Part shown: piece after piece, positions 41,924 to 49,656 of the stretch
Position numbering within the stretch: position 1 is the first letter of the stretch
How the letters are laid out: each line of letters opens with the position of its first letter
Assembly (NCBI GenBank): GCA_004376375.1
Contig: SOJX01000140.1
Location: 1 to 57,217 of the forward strand
Reading direction: 5' to 3'
DNA: 57,217 nt
Origin: Planctomycetota bacterium
GTDB taxonomy: Bacteria; Planctomycetota; E44-bin39
Notes under the pieces: generated by a model
What the model was told of the DNA's origin: nothing
What the model saw: the letters and a program-made list of their open reading frames with translations, nothing else
Databases searched by the model: none
Made by a program: the position numbers and the translations under genes

Positions 41924-44644
41924 ATGCGGAAGAGCATGGTGAAAAAGATCAAAGAGCTTCCATTTGTCGGCCGCAGGCCGGAGATCAAACAGGCTGCGAA
42001 ATTCCTGGGCGAGCCCTCTGTTTCGGAGGGTTCGAATGCCATCTGGATAACCGGTGAAAGAGGGGCGGGGAAGACCAGATTTATAAGGGAGCTTGCTTCG
42101 CAGGCCAATAAGCTTGGGTTTCAGGTCGTTTTTTATCGTTGTGAAGAACAGGATCGCCATCATTCATTTGGAACACTGTCGGCTATCATTCGCATTCTGC
42201 TCGGAAAGCCTCAGGACTGGAAGCCTCGAAATATAAAGACCCTCACCAACGCCGTTAACAGGCGCTTTGAGGAGCTTGTGCTCGCCGGGGACGAGGCGGA
42301 ACTGGTTCTCTGGCTTCTCGGCGCAGGCAAACCTTCGCAGTATTCCTCGGATCTCGATGAGCAATCGAGAAGAGGTTTAATATCCGTGTTATTCAACAGG
42401 TTTCTCGAACACCAACTGCAGGGCCAGCCGTTTCTGCTTATAGCGATCGATGACCTGCACTTCTGCGATCAGTTAAGCAGAAGTCATTTGCTTGAAGGCA
42501 GCTCTCTCAGGGGGCTGGCGCTGGCGGTAACTGCTCCATCGTTGTCTGTTGCCGTGCAGCGGGGAGAGGCAAGAGAGCTTTCTTTACCGCCATTCAGCGA
42601 GAAAGAGGTCGGGCGGCTCCTTTCGGTCCGTTTCGGCAAAGCTTTTCCCGCGGACCGGTTTGTGCCCGAGCTGCTGAAGATTACCAGTGGCAACCCGCTC
42701 CACCTCGTGCAGATAATGACTTCGGTGCCTTCGGACGAGGAAGCTCCCGTAAAACTTTCCGAAATGCTCGAGGGGAGACAACCGGACGAGATTCTGCGTG
42801 CAGCCCTCGAGCGCTTCAAACCGCTTGACGTTGCCTCGACCACGCTTATCAAGTATGCCTCGGTTATAGGTGACAGGTTCCCGTTTCAGATTGTCAGGCA
42901 GATGCTCGGCCCCGCTTTCCCGCTCGATAAAGCTGTCCGCAAGCTGAAACGCTGCAGGCTGGCCTGGGTGGAGACCAACGCGGACGGGCGGGACCTTTTC
43001 CTCTTCGAGCACGCCACGGTGAGGGACGCGGCGTATTCCATGCTCGGAGCGATTGAAAAGGAACGCCTTCATGCCGTGACCGCCGCGATGCTGAAACGGT
43101 ACTACGGGAAGCGTAGCCACGAGCACCTGATGTCGGTTGCAGGCCACTTCGAGAGTGCCGGTGCTAATATAAACGCAGCCCGGGCCTACTTCGAAGCGGG
43201 CGAGTATTATAAGAAGCTCGGCGATTTCCCTTCAGCGGAAGAGGCGCTCCGGAAGGCTCAGGAACTCTTTGAGGATAACGAAAAAAGACTCGAAGCAATG
43301 GCGGAATATATAACCGTACTTGGCGCGCAGTCCCGGATCGAGGAATGCGAGAAAGTATCCAGTCGGCTGTTTGAGAGCAATCCCGGGCCCGGCCTCCATG
43401 CGAAAGCGCTCGGGACTCTGGCGCATGTGCAGGCCGTGGCCGGAAACCTTGACGAGGCCGCCGACTATGCAGGGAAAGCCCTGAAGCTTGCCGAAGAAGC
43501 GGAAAACCGGGCTGAAATCGTGAAGGCATGCACACATCTTGCATATGTGCACGCCTCGAAGGAGAATTTCGAGGAAGCGCTCGACTTTGGAAACAGGGCG
43601 CGCGAGGCGGCGCAGGAGCTCGGCGACGACAGGCTTCTTGGCGGTGCTTTCCAGGCGCTTGCAACGGCGAACTGGGCGGCGGACGACCCTGAAAACGCGA
43701 GACAGATGTATGAGCTTGCCGCCCGGAAGTTCGAAAAATCGGGACACCTTTACAATGTAGCGGTGATGAAACAGAATACCGGCGTAATGCTTCAGGCAAT
43801 GGGCGAGCTCGAGGCAGCCCTTGAAGCCTACGAGGAAACGGCCAGGTCGCATGAGAGAATGGGCGCACTCACTTCCCTGGGCGTGACGAAGTGCAATATC
43901 GCATCCGTCCTTTTATATCTCGGGCAATATCGGAAATGCCTGTCGCTGCTCGATGAGTCCGGGCCGTTTTTTGCCCGGCTGAAAAGTCCCGCGCTGGCCG
44001 CCCTGGCATCGATGACAAAGGCGAGCTGCCTCGTAAGAATGGGTGAGACGGAAAAGGCGCTGCCGTTGCTCAGAAAGGGCTGGAAAGCCCGAAAACGTGC
44101 GGGCCGGTGGTCGGACATGGGGCAGTTCGTGGAAGTGCTGATACAGGCTGCCGCCGTCACGGGAGACGCCGCCGAAGCGCTCGACGAGTCAAAGGCGTTC
44201 CTCGAGGAGGCGGAAAAGAGGTCTGCGAAAAAGGCGCACCGCCATGCGCTCGCGCTGAGGTTGGAGGCGCTGCTATTGACAAAGAAAAAAGGCGAGGCGG
44301 AAAAAATCGCGACCTTGATTGAAGACGCGAACACTTCCCGGCGGAACAATTATTCCAGAGCGCTCACTTTTGCGTTACTGGCCCGTTTTGCCGCGGTAAA
44401 AGGCAATGCCGGGCAGGCAGGGAATTTTCTTAACGAAGCGTTTTCGACCGGCCGTCTGAACAGGGAATCTCAGGCGGCTTTAAATTTCCATGTCGGCCGG
44501 GCGATGCTGAAAGAGGGCAGGCCGGCGGAAGCGAAACAGTTTCTCGAGAAGGCAAAAGATGAATACTCGATTCTGGCGGCTGCGGGCTACAGGAAGCACG
44601 AACTCGAGAAGTGCAGTGAACTTCTTCTAAAACTCTCCACGTGA
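41924..44644 (+). CDS. AAA-ATPase/TPR regulatory protein (STAND-like)
   Basis: 906 residues, soluble. An N-terminal AAA_16-type NTPase opens with 'ELPFVGRRPEIKQAAKFLG', with Walker A 'GERGAGKTRF' and Walker B 'FLLIAIDDLHF' and a winged-helix-like region to about residue 390 ('SVIGDRFPFQIVRQMLG'). Residues about 400-900 are some 12 TPRs ('AARAYFEAGEYYKKLGDFPSAEEALRKAQELF'). This is the architecture of the ATPase-TPR part of MalT, of some adenylate cyclases and of kinase-linked STAND proteins, but no N-terminal kinase/cyclase or C-terminal HTH is fused, so it probably signals by partner binding. An ATG at 41936 is an alternative start. Monocistronic. Confidence 0.88.
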   Translation: MRKSMVKKIKELPFVGRRPEIKQAAKFLGEPSVSEGSNAIWITGERGAGKTRFIRELASQANKLGFQVVFYRCEEQDRHHSFGTLSAIIRILLGKPQDWKPRNIKTLTNAVNRRFEELVLAGDEAELVLWLLGAGKPSQYSSDLDEQSRRGLISVLFNRFLEHQLQGQPFLLIAIDDLHFCDQLSRSHLLEGSSLRGLALAVTAPSLSVAVQRGEARELSLPPFSEKEVGRLLSVRFGKAFPADRFVPELLKITSGNPLHLVQIMTSVPSDEEAPVKLSEMLEGRQPDEILRAALERFKPLDVASTTLIKYASVIGDRFPFQIVRQMLGPAFPLDKAVRKLKRCRLAWVETNADGRDLFLFEHATVRDAAYSMLGAIEKERLHAVTAAMLKRYYGKRSHEHLMSVAGHFESAGANINAARAYFEAGEYYKKLGDFPSAEEALRKAQELFEDNEKRLEAMAEYITVLGAQSRIEECEKVSSRLFESNPGPGLHAKALGTLAHVQAVAGNLDEAADYAGKALKLAEEAENRAEIVKACTHLAYVHASKENFEEALDFGNRAREAAQELGDDRLLGGAFQALATANWAADDPENARQMYELAARKFEKSGHLYNVAVMKQNTGVMLQAMGELEAALEAYEETARSHERMGALTSLGVTKCNIASVLLYLGQYRKCLSLLDESGPFFARLKSPALAALASMTKASCLVRMGETEKALPLLRKGWKARKRAGRWSDMGQFVEVLIQAAAVTGDAAEALDESKAFLEEAEKRSAKKAHRHALALRLEALLLTKKKGEAEKIATLIEDANTSRRNNYSRALTFALLARFAAVKGNAGQAGNFLNEAFSTGRLNRESQAALNFHVGRAMLKEGRPAEAKQFLEKAKDEYSILAAAGYRKHELEKCSELLLKLST

Positions 44645-44681
44645 TTACGAATTATTTTAGAATCCCATAAATGCTATGCGC

Positions 44682-44699
44682 TTGTCATAATTCTGACAA
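44682..44699. promoter_or_regulatory. Inverted repeat TTGTCA-N6-TGACAA, possible operator
   Basis: A perfect 6-bp dyad with 6-bp spacer about 115 bp upstream of the lipoprotein gene at 44815. The size and symmetry are typical of a dimeric repressor site; no cognate regulator can be named. Confidence 0.3.
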
Positions 44700-44814
44700 A
44701 AACAACGATATACTGCCGTTAAGTAAACTGATGCGCTGTCTTCAGGCAGTTGCATGGCGCATATTCCGGGCTGATTTTCCTGGAAACACACGGGTCGAAT
44801 AGAGAGGGGGAAAC

Positions 44815-45369
44815 ATGGATCGTCTACGGCTAACGGCATCTGTAATCGTTGTACTTGCGCTTATGCTTACCAGTTTCGGGTGCGGGGGGAACGGCTCCGG
44901 CTCGCGGCATTCTGATGAAAAGCAGGCAGGGAATGAAGATAATTCAGACGGTAAAAATTCACTCACGCCTTTCGCGGCCGTTCCTCTAATTGGTAAGACA
45001 CAGGTTACGATTCTCGATTCGAAAAACGCGATCCCCATGCTCACCCCGGCGGGTGTAGACTACACGCTTATGCTTCCCCAGCCTTACGACGGCGAACCTG
45101 TTCCGCTTGCCGTTGTTTACACTAGAAGCGCAAGGCCGATATCGGCTATTCCCGACATCCTCGATGCGAAAAAGGTTTTCAACTCGGCCGGGTTTGTCAC
45201 CGCCATAATCGAATTCAGGAATCTCCGGAGTGCGAAAGATGTAATCGCGCACGTTCTGGAGAACGTGAATATATGCAGAGATAAGGTTTATCTGTTTGAC
45301 ATTCCGGATAGAAAGAATGCGAATGAAATTACATTTTCTCCAGCCGTGAAAATAACACTGGACCCGTAG
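44815..45369 (+). CDS. Small lipoprotein of unknown function
   Basis: 184 residues with the lipobox 'LTSFGC' followed by a Gly/Ser/Asp-rich linker. Residues about 75-184 ('PAGVDYTLMLPQPYDGEPVPLAVVYTRS', 'FNSAGFVTAIIEFRNLRSAKDVIAHVLEN', 'KVYLFDIPD') faintly resemble the first half of an alpha/beta-hydrolase (strand-turn, helix, then the strand before the nucleophile), but no nucleophile elbow follows, so it would be a truncated or repurposed fold. A terminator follows. GAGAGGGGG precedes the ATG. Confidence 0.75.
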   Translation: MDRLRLTASVIVVLALMLTSFGCGGNGSGSRHSDEKQAGNEDNSDGKNSLTPFAAVPLIGKTQVTILDSKNAIPMLTPAGVDYTLMLPQPYDGEPVPLAVVYTRSARPISAIPDILDAKKVFNSAGFVTAIIEFRNLRSAKDVIAHVLENVNICRDKVYLFDIPDRKNANEITFSPAVKITLDP

Positions 45370-45416
45370 CCGGATACAAGGCGGGGAGCCGACGCCTGCA
45401 TCCCGGGAGTTAACAT

Positions 45417-45447
45417 GACCCGACTTACGATGTCGGGTCTTTTTTTA
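45417..45447 (+). terminator. Rho-independent terminator
   Basis: GACCCGAC (45417-45424) pairs with GTCGGGTC (45432-45439), followed by seven T residues. It ends the lipoprotein transcript and separates it from the deiodinase-like gene. Confidence 0.92.
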
Positions 45448-45521
45448 TGATTTTAGATATCACAAGCTGTTTTCCTATCTGCCGTCAATGTGGGAGGTTA
45501 TAGAATCACCCCAACGCAGGC

Positions 45522-45550
45522 TTCCTTTTCACGTAAAAAATATATATAAT
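45522..45550 (+). promoter_or_regulatory. Promoter of the deiodinase-like gene
   Basis: A perfect TATAAT at 45545-45550 with a weak TTCCTT at the -35 position (45522-45527, 17-bp spacer). The start site would be about 27 bp before the ATG at 45584. Confidence 0.5.
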
Positions 45551-45583
45551 CGAGTCATAGAAGGTCTGCACTGGAGGAGAATA

Positions 45584-46984
45584 ATGAAATACCTTTTTAA
45601 TCTTCTGATGTTGTCGGTTCTCTGTCTTGTGATGAGCCTGCCCGCGTACGCGGGAGGCCGCCGCGGCGGGCGCGGCGGGGGCGGCGGAATGTTCGGCAAC
45701 TTCCCCAACCAGAAACCTCTCGTGGGCGACAAGGCGCCCGACTTCAAGCTGGAGGATACGAAGGGAAAGAAGTACAAGCTCTCGGATTTCAAGGGCAAGA
45801 AACCCGTGGTGCTGGAATTCGGCGCGCTGACGTGACCGCCTTACATTCAGAGAGTATCTGCCTTGGAGGACGTTGCCTCCAAGTTCAACGACAAGGTCGA
45901 ATTCTGGACAATCTACACGCGCGAACCTCATCCCGGCTCGAACCGCAACACCGCCGCGCCGAGGCAGCCGCACAAGGATTACAAGGATAAAATGGACGCG
46001 GCCAAAACCTGCGTCAAGCTCATGAAAATCAAAGAGTGGAGGATGCTCGTCGACAAGTTCAACTGCGAGGTTCAGAATGCCTACGGCGGTCTGCCGAACA
46101 TGGTTTACATAATCGGCAAGGACGGGAAAGTCGCATGGAAGGCCGCGTGGACCCGCGCGGGCGAGATCGAGGAGTTTCTCAAAGGTATGTCGCTTTCCGA
46201 TTCCGGCGGGCCTGCGGGCGAGGAGATAAAATACAAGTGCGAGCACCTCGAGCTCAAGGCGTCGCTTTTCACGCCTGAGAAAAAAACGAAGAAAGATGAA
46301 AAACTGCCCGCGATAATCTACTGCCACGCGGGCATCAAAGGCGTCCGCGACTATGACAGGGAGTTCTGCAGCCTGTTCACCAAGAAAGGCTACATCGTGG
46401 TCGCGCCGGAGTTCCGCGGCCAGGGCGGCTCGGGCGGCAAAATCCAGTACGCGGGCAACGAAGTGAAGGACGTGCTCAGTCTGCTCGAACACCTGAAGAC
46501 GGTCGATAAAATCGACATGGACCGGGTCTACCTTGTCGGCGAGAAGCTGGGCGCGACGGTCGGGCTTCTCGCGTGCGCCCAGAAGCTGAAGGTGAAGGCG
46601 TGCGCGGCCATAACGCCGATTACCGATTTCCCGGCCGTCTTCAAGAAAGACGAGGTCATAAAAAAGAACGCTGAAGAGCATTCCGGGATAAAGGCCAGCG
46701 ATGGAAAAGGCTGGGCGGAGCGCTCGCCCGTCACGTATAAAAAGGCGCTGAAGGTGCCGCTTATGCTGCTCCACAGCGGGAAAAATGAATACTTAAGCGC
46801 CGACCTTACGAAAGCGTTCGCCAAGTCGGTGCGGGCCGCGGGCAACTCCGACGTGAAGGTGAAAACCTACTCCGGCAAGGAGCACAGCCTTGTCAAGAAA
46901 TCGGGCAAAAAGGTTGTGAAGGACATCCTGAAATTCTTCAAGGCGATTGATAAAAAAAAGAAACCGGCCCGCAAGGCTAAATAA
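45584..46984 (+). CDS. Deiodinase-like selenoprotein (Sec84) fused to a nucleophile-less alpha/beta-hydrolase fold
   Basis: One open frame of 467 codons except for TGA at 45833-45835 (codon 84). The ATG at 45584 has a strong GGAGGAG and begins a signal peptide ('LCLVMSLPAYAG') plus an Arg/Gly-rich linker. Residues about 50-205 are a thioredoxin-fold redoxin: 'GDKAPDFKLEDTKGKKYKL', then 'VVLEFGALT-U-PPYIQRVSALEDVASKF' and 'WTIYTREPHPGSN'. These match the iodothyronine deiodinase signatures 'FGS.TUPPF' and 'Y..EAHP'. Residues about 215-455 are a dienelactone-hydrolase-like fold ('AIIYCHAGIKGVRDYDREF', 'APEFRGQGGSGG'), but the nucleophile elbow reads G-E-K-L-G. A hairpin follows the UGA. It is probably a periplasmic redox enzyme; the substrate is unknown, and iodothyronine activity is not implied. 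Confidence 0.88.
45848..45883 (+). promoter_or_regulatory. Candidate bSECIS region of the deiodinase-like gene
   Basis: Two hairpins are possible. CAGA (45848-45851) pairs with TCTG (45857-45860) around GAGUA, with the loop G 17 nt behind the UGA. A stronger perfect 8-bp stem pairs CTTGGAGG (45862-45869) with 45876-45883 around ACGUUG, 35 nt behind the UGA. Both distances fall in the 16-37 nt window of bSECIS elements. Confidence 0.55.
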
Positions 46985-47190
46985 ATAATTATGAAGGATG
47001 AATTATGAAGGATGAAAATAATAAGATAATCAGCCGGCGAGTTTACTCGCCGCGTCTTATTTAGCCGGCGGCCCAGCCCGCCGCGTTCCTCTGGAAAGAC
47101 CGCGCCACTGGGTGGCGCGGCTAAATAAGAAAGGGGCACAGCGCGCTGTGCCCCTACATTTTAATTCTGGATTCCCGCCTGCGCGGGAAT
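46985..47190. repeat. Heptamer remnant plus cluster of five hairpin palindromes
   Basis: GAAGGAT words follow the stop codon (46990-47013). Then come five inverted repeats: 47035-47052 (7-bp stem), 47066-47083 (6 bp), 47100-47120 (9 bp), 47133-47154 (perfect 22-bp palindrome) and 47171-47190 (8 bp, ATTCCC-N8-GGGAAT). The first three share TTAGC(C)GGCG / CGCCGCGT flanks with palindromes near 25122, 29397 and 50806. No gene lies in this stretch. Confidence 0.8.
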
Positions 47191-47209
47191 TACAAAGATA
47201 ATGCGGATA

Positions 47210-47593
47210 TTATTCTTCCACAATAATTTCAACCTTCCAGTCTTCGCCGATCCAGGCGCCGATGACGTCGGCGGGGTAGCCCCACGAGCGTACCGCCTCG
47301 ACCGACCGGCGGATGTGCTCCTTGTGCTCGTCGTCGCTTACGGGGTTGCCCGCACAGTAGCAGTGGCCGGCGATAAGGATAACGCTCGAGCCGTGTTTCT
47401 CGACGGAGATTGCAACCCGGTTCCTGATGTTTTCGATGAGCGCGGAACCGCTGGCGATAAGCCCGTCGGGCCCGGCCTCGGTTATCATGTCGACGTAATC
47501 GACGTCGTAGTTTCTTCTCAGGAAATTGATAACGGGCTGCTGCACACGCCCGTCCATGCAGTTTATCGCGGTCGCAAAAGTACCGTCAGCCAT
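47210..47593 (-). CDS. Beta-carbonic-anhydrase-like protein
   Basis: 127 residues, cytosolic. The zinc-site motifs of beta-carbonic anhydrases are kept: 'INCMDGR' (C12, D14, R16) and 'IAGHCYCAGNP' (H77, C80). Between them are 'YVDMITEAGPDGL' and 'SVEKHGSSVIL'. The protein is much shorter than classic beta-CAs (about 200 residues) and matches a family of small 'carbonic anhydrase' proteins that keep only the zinc core, so CO2 hydration is plausible but unproven. The start at 47593 is set by GGAGG six bases upstream; the longer open frame to 47776 has no ribosome site. Confidence 0.8.
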   Translation of the reverse strand: MADGTFATAINCMDGRVQQPVINFLRRNYDVDYVDMITEAGPDGLIASGSALIENIRNRVAISVEKHGSSVILIAGHCYCAGNPVSDDEHKEHIRRSVEAVRSWGYPADVIGAWIGEDWKVEIIVEE

Positions 47594-47745
47594 CGGTGCC
47601 TCCGTCCGAAAAAACGAAACGCGGAACGCTGAAACCGCAGCGCGGAGACCGGTTAGCGCTCTGTGCGCCCACGTTCCGTTACAGTTACCCGATTCGGCAA
47701 TACTATCCGCCGCGGCCATCGGCGTCAAGAAATTTGCGCGGGCTT

Positions 47746-47795
47746 CCGGGGACACGTGTCGGTTTTGCTGTCGCAAAACCTTTACATGTCCCCGG
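47746..47795. repeat. 50-bp imperfect palindrome (REP/MITE-like)
   Basis: CCGGGGACA at 47746 and TGTCCCCGG ending at 47795 are outer arms; GGTTTTGC and GCAAAACC are inner arms around a TGTC/CTGT loop, with a short mismatched section between. It lies in the 330-bp gap between divergent genes, which otherwise holds no recognised gene. Confidence 0.65.
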
Positions 47796-47922
47796 TCCGA
47801 CGCGGTTTCGGATTTGCTTGTGATTGCAGGGTCGTTTTAGTAAAATCTATTAATCGACGGCGCGGTTTTCGACGAGATTACAATCAGCAAGAGATTACAC
47901 ATAATTTTGCGGGAGGAATCCA

Positions 47923-48276
47923 ATGAAAGGAATACTTCTGACCTGTGCGGCCCTTGCGCTTGCACTGTGCGCGGTGTTTCTTCCCGGCTGCAATTCGGGG
48001 CATGACGGCGGCAGCATCGAGGTGGACCGCGGAAAAGCCCAGACCGTATGCCCGGTGATGGTCAATCCCATAAACAAGAAGTTTTTTGCAAACCACGGCG
48101 GAAAGCGGGTCTATTTCTGCTGCCTGTCCTGCGTGAACGAATTCAGGAAAAATCCCGGCAGATACATGGAGAGACTGAACGAGGCGGGAGTTATCCTGGA
48201 AGACCTGTCCGCCGGCGGTTCGGCGAATGCAAAGGAAAAGCCTGCACCGGCTTCACACGACGCGCATAAGGGCTGA
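47923..48276 (+). CDS. YHS-domain lipoprotein
   Basis: 117 residues: a signal peptide with lipobox 'LPGC', then a YHS/TRASH-like metal-binding domain 'VCPVMVNPINKKFFANHGGKRVYFCCLSCVNEFRKNPGRYMERL', and an Ala/Lys/His-rich tail 'ASHDAHKG'. The Cys of CPVM and the CCLSC motif are the expected copper- or heavy-metal-binding ligands. It is likely a metal sensor or carrier on the periplasmic face. GGGAGG precedes the ATG. No transporter is adjacent, so partners are unknown. Confidence 0.88.
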   Translation: MKGILLTCAALALALCAVFLPGCNSGHDGGSIEVDRGKAQTVCPVMVNPINKKFFANHGGKRVYFCCLSCVNEFRKNPGRYMERLNEAGVILEDLSAGGSANAKEKPAPASHDAHKG

Positions 48277-48377
48277 AACCACTAGGCATTTATCGCCGTG
48301 CGCGATGTTTTGTCCCGGGGCGCGAAGCCGAGCGATATCCTGAGCTAACGGCCCCCAGCAGCAACCCGACCGGTATT

Positions 48378-49643
48378 CTACTTGTCGCGTTTCTCTGCCG
48401 GAGGTTTTCCATCAGTGGAGGTTTTTTCCTTTTTCTCTTCCTGCTTTAGTTTTTCTTCTTCGGGCGGTACGGGGAACAGGTCGCTCGCCTTGAGTATGGA
48501 ATATTTGCTTTCGGCCGGGGGCCGATTCATCCTGTGAAAAGCGATGTGCATTTTTATGTCCGCCGGCTCGAAGACAACGGAGTGCAGCGTGATACCTTTC
48601 TGGAAAACGTCGAGAAGGATTTTCTTTATCCCGGCAACGTCGAATTTTTCATCTTTCTTTCCGGCTTTTTCAAATGTGTCGAACCGGGGACAGGAAACGT
48701 CCTTTTTCTTCATCTCCTCGGTTATCATGTGGTTCGTGGAGTAGAGTACTCCGACCTTCGACTCCCTGAAGGCGATTCCGCCCGGGCCGAGTTCGGCCAC
48801 TATCGAGTTGTTCGCCGCGTCGCATATCATCAGCGTGCTGGCGCGCAGCGGTTTGTGCTTGTATGTTTCCAGTTCTTTTTTCGCCTCGGCGACGGTCGCG
48901 CAGTTTTCGAGCAGGCGCCGGTAAAGGTAGCCGGGCGGGATGCCTTTCAGAGCCTTCACCTCTTTCGCGTTGTTGCAGTGCGTGTTTCCGATGGAGAGAC
49001 CTTTTTCGTTTATCCCCGTGTACGCGCCCATCAGGCCGGCGGCCCCGACTTTGGCGAAATCGTATTTGCCCTCGGGGTGGAACACGATAACGCAGCCGAT
49101 TTTATCGGAGATGCCGGGGAAGGCAGACTGGCCCAGGTTGCGCCCGAAAAGGAGTTTGCCGTCCTTCGTCCTGTTGCCCCAGGCCGAGAACGTGCTGCAC
49201 CTGATTTCCCCCATCGCGTTGACCATGAGGATGGTGGTGTAATCGATACCGGTGGCTTCGGATATGGCCTTCATCTCGTCCACGTATTCTTTCGGGATAT
49301 ATTTCTGAAAGCCCGGGGCCATGAACCGCGCAATCGCTTTTTCAGCTTTGCTCGGGAAAGAGTCGCTGATGTAGCCTGAAAGCCCGACAAGGAGTTTTTT
49401 CAGGATCGTCCCGTACTGTTTCCCGGTTTCGCTCCCGTTGCCGTACACGTGGAGGACGGGGATGCCGTTTATAACCGAGAGTTTCGCTTTGCCGCATTCC
49501 GCTTTTTTATAGAGTACGGCCTTTGCGGTCTCCTCTATCAGCTGTTCTTTGCTTTTGGCCGGGGCCGCTTCGCCTGCGAAGAGAGGGCTCGATATAAGGG
49601 AAATAAAAACTACTATCCACGGTAATCCTGTTTTCAATTTCAT
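48378..49643 (-). CDS. Exported C45-family (AAT-like) autoproteolytic acyltransferase/amidohydrolase
   Basis: 421 residues with a signal peptide ('VVFISLISSPLFAG'). The core matches the peptidase C45/acyl-CoA:isopenicillin N acyltransferase-like Ntn-hydrolases: 'NGSETGKQYGTILKKLL' early, then C149 in 'GEIRCSTFSAWGNRTKDGKLLFGRNL', where the family cleaves itself to expose the N-terminal Cys nucleophile, followed by 'GLMGAYTGINEKGLSIGNTHCNN' and 'YSTNHM'. Substrates of exported members are mostly unknown (N-acyl amides, bile salts, lipids). A Lys/Glu/Pro-rich tail of about 40 residues closes it. It lies 13 bp after the PD40 lipoprotein gene, presumably in one transcript. Confidence 0.9.
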   Translation of the reverse strand: MKLKTGLPWIVVFISLISSPLFAGEAAPAKSKEQLIEETAKAVLYKKAECGKAKLSVINGIPVLHVYGNGSETGKQYGTILKKLLVGLSGYISDSFPSKAEKAIARFMAPGFQKYIPKEYVDEMKAISEATGIDYTTILMVNAMGEIRCSTFSAWGNRTKDGKLLFGRNLGQSAFPGISDKIGCVIVFHPEGKYDFAKVGAAGLMGAYTGINEKGLSIGNTHCNNAKEVKALKGIPPGYLYRRLLENCATVAEAKKELETYKHKPLRASTLMICDAANNSIVAELGPGGIAFRESKVGVLYSTNHMITEEMKKKDVSCPRFDTFEKAGKKDEKFDVAGIKKILLDVFQKGITLHSVVFEPADIKMHIAFHRMNRPPAESKYSILKASDLFPVPPEEEKLKQEEKKEKTSTDGKPPAEKRDK

Positions 49644-49656
49644 TTCCCGATCCTTT

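Noticed and set aside
28643..45835. Reassigned UGA codon (code 4 or 25)
   Set aside because: UGA ends many genes here in the normal way (for example the aminotransferase, FG-GAP lipoprotein, CDF, kdsB and DUF1844 genes), so only local recoding is reasonable.
45506..46774. 422-codon minus-strand frame across the deiodinase-like gene
   Set aside because: Shadow frame; the plus strand has signal peptide, redoxin motifs and promoter. It was considered because the plus frame is interrupted by UGA, but conservation favours the Sec reading.
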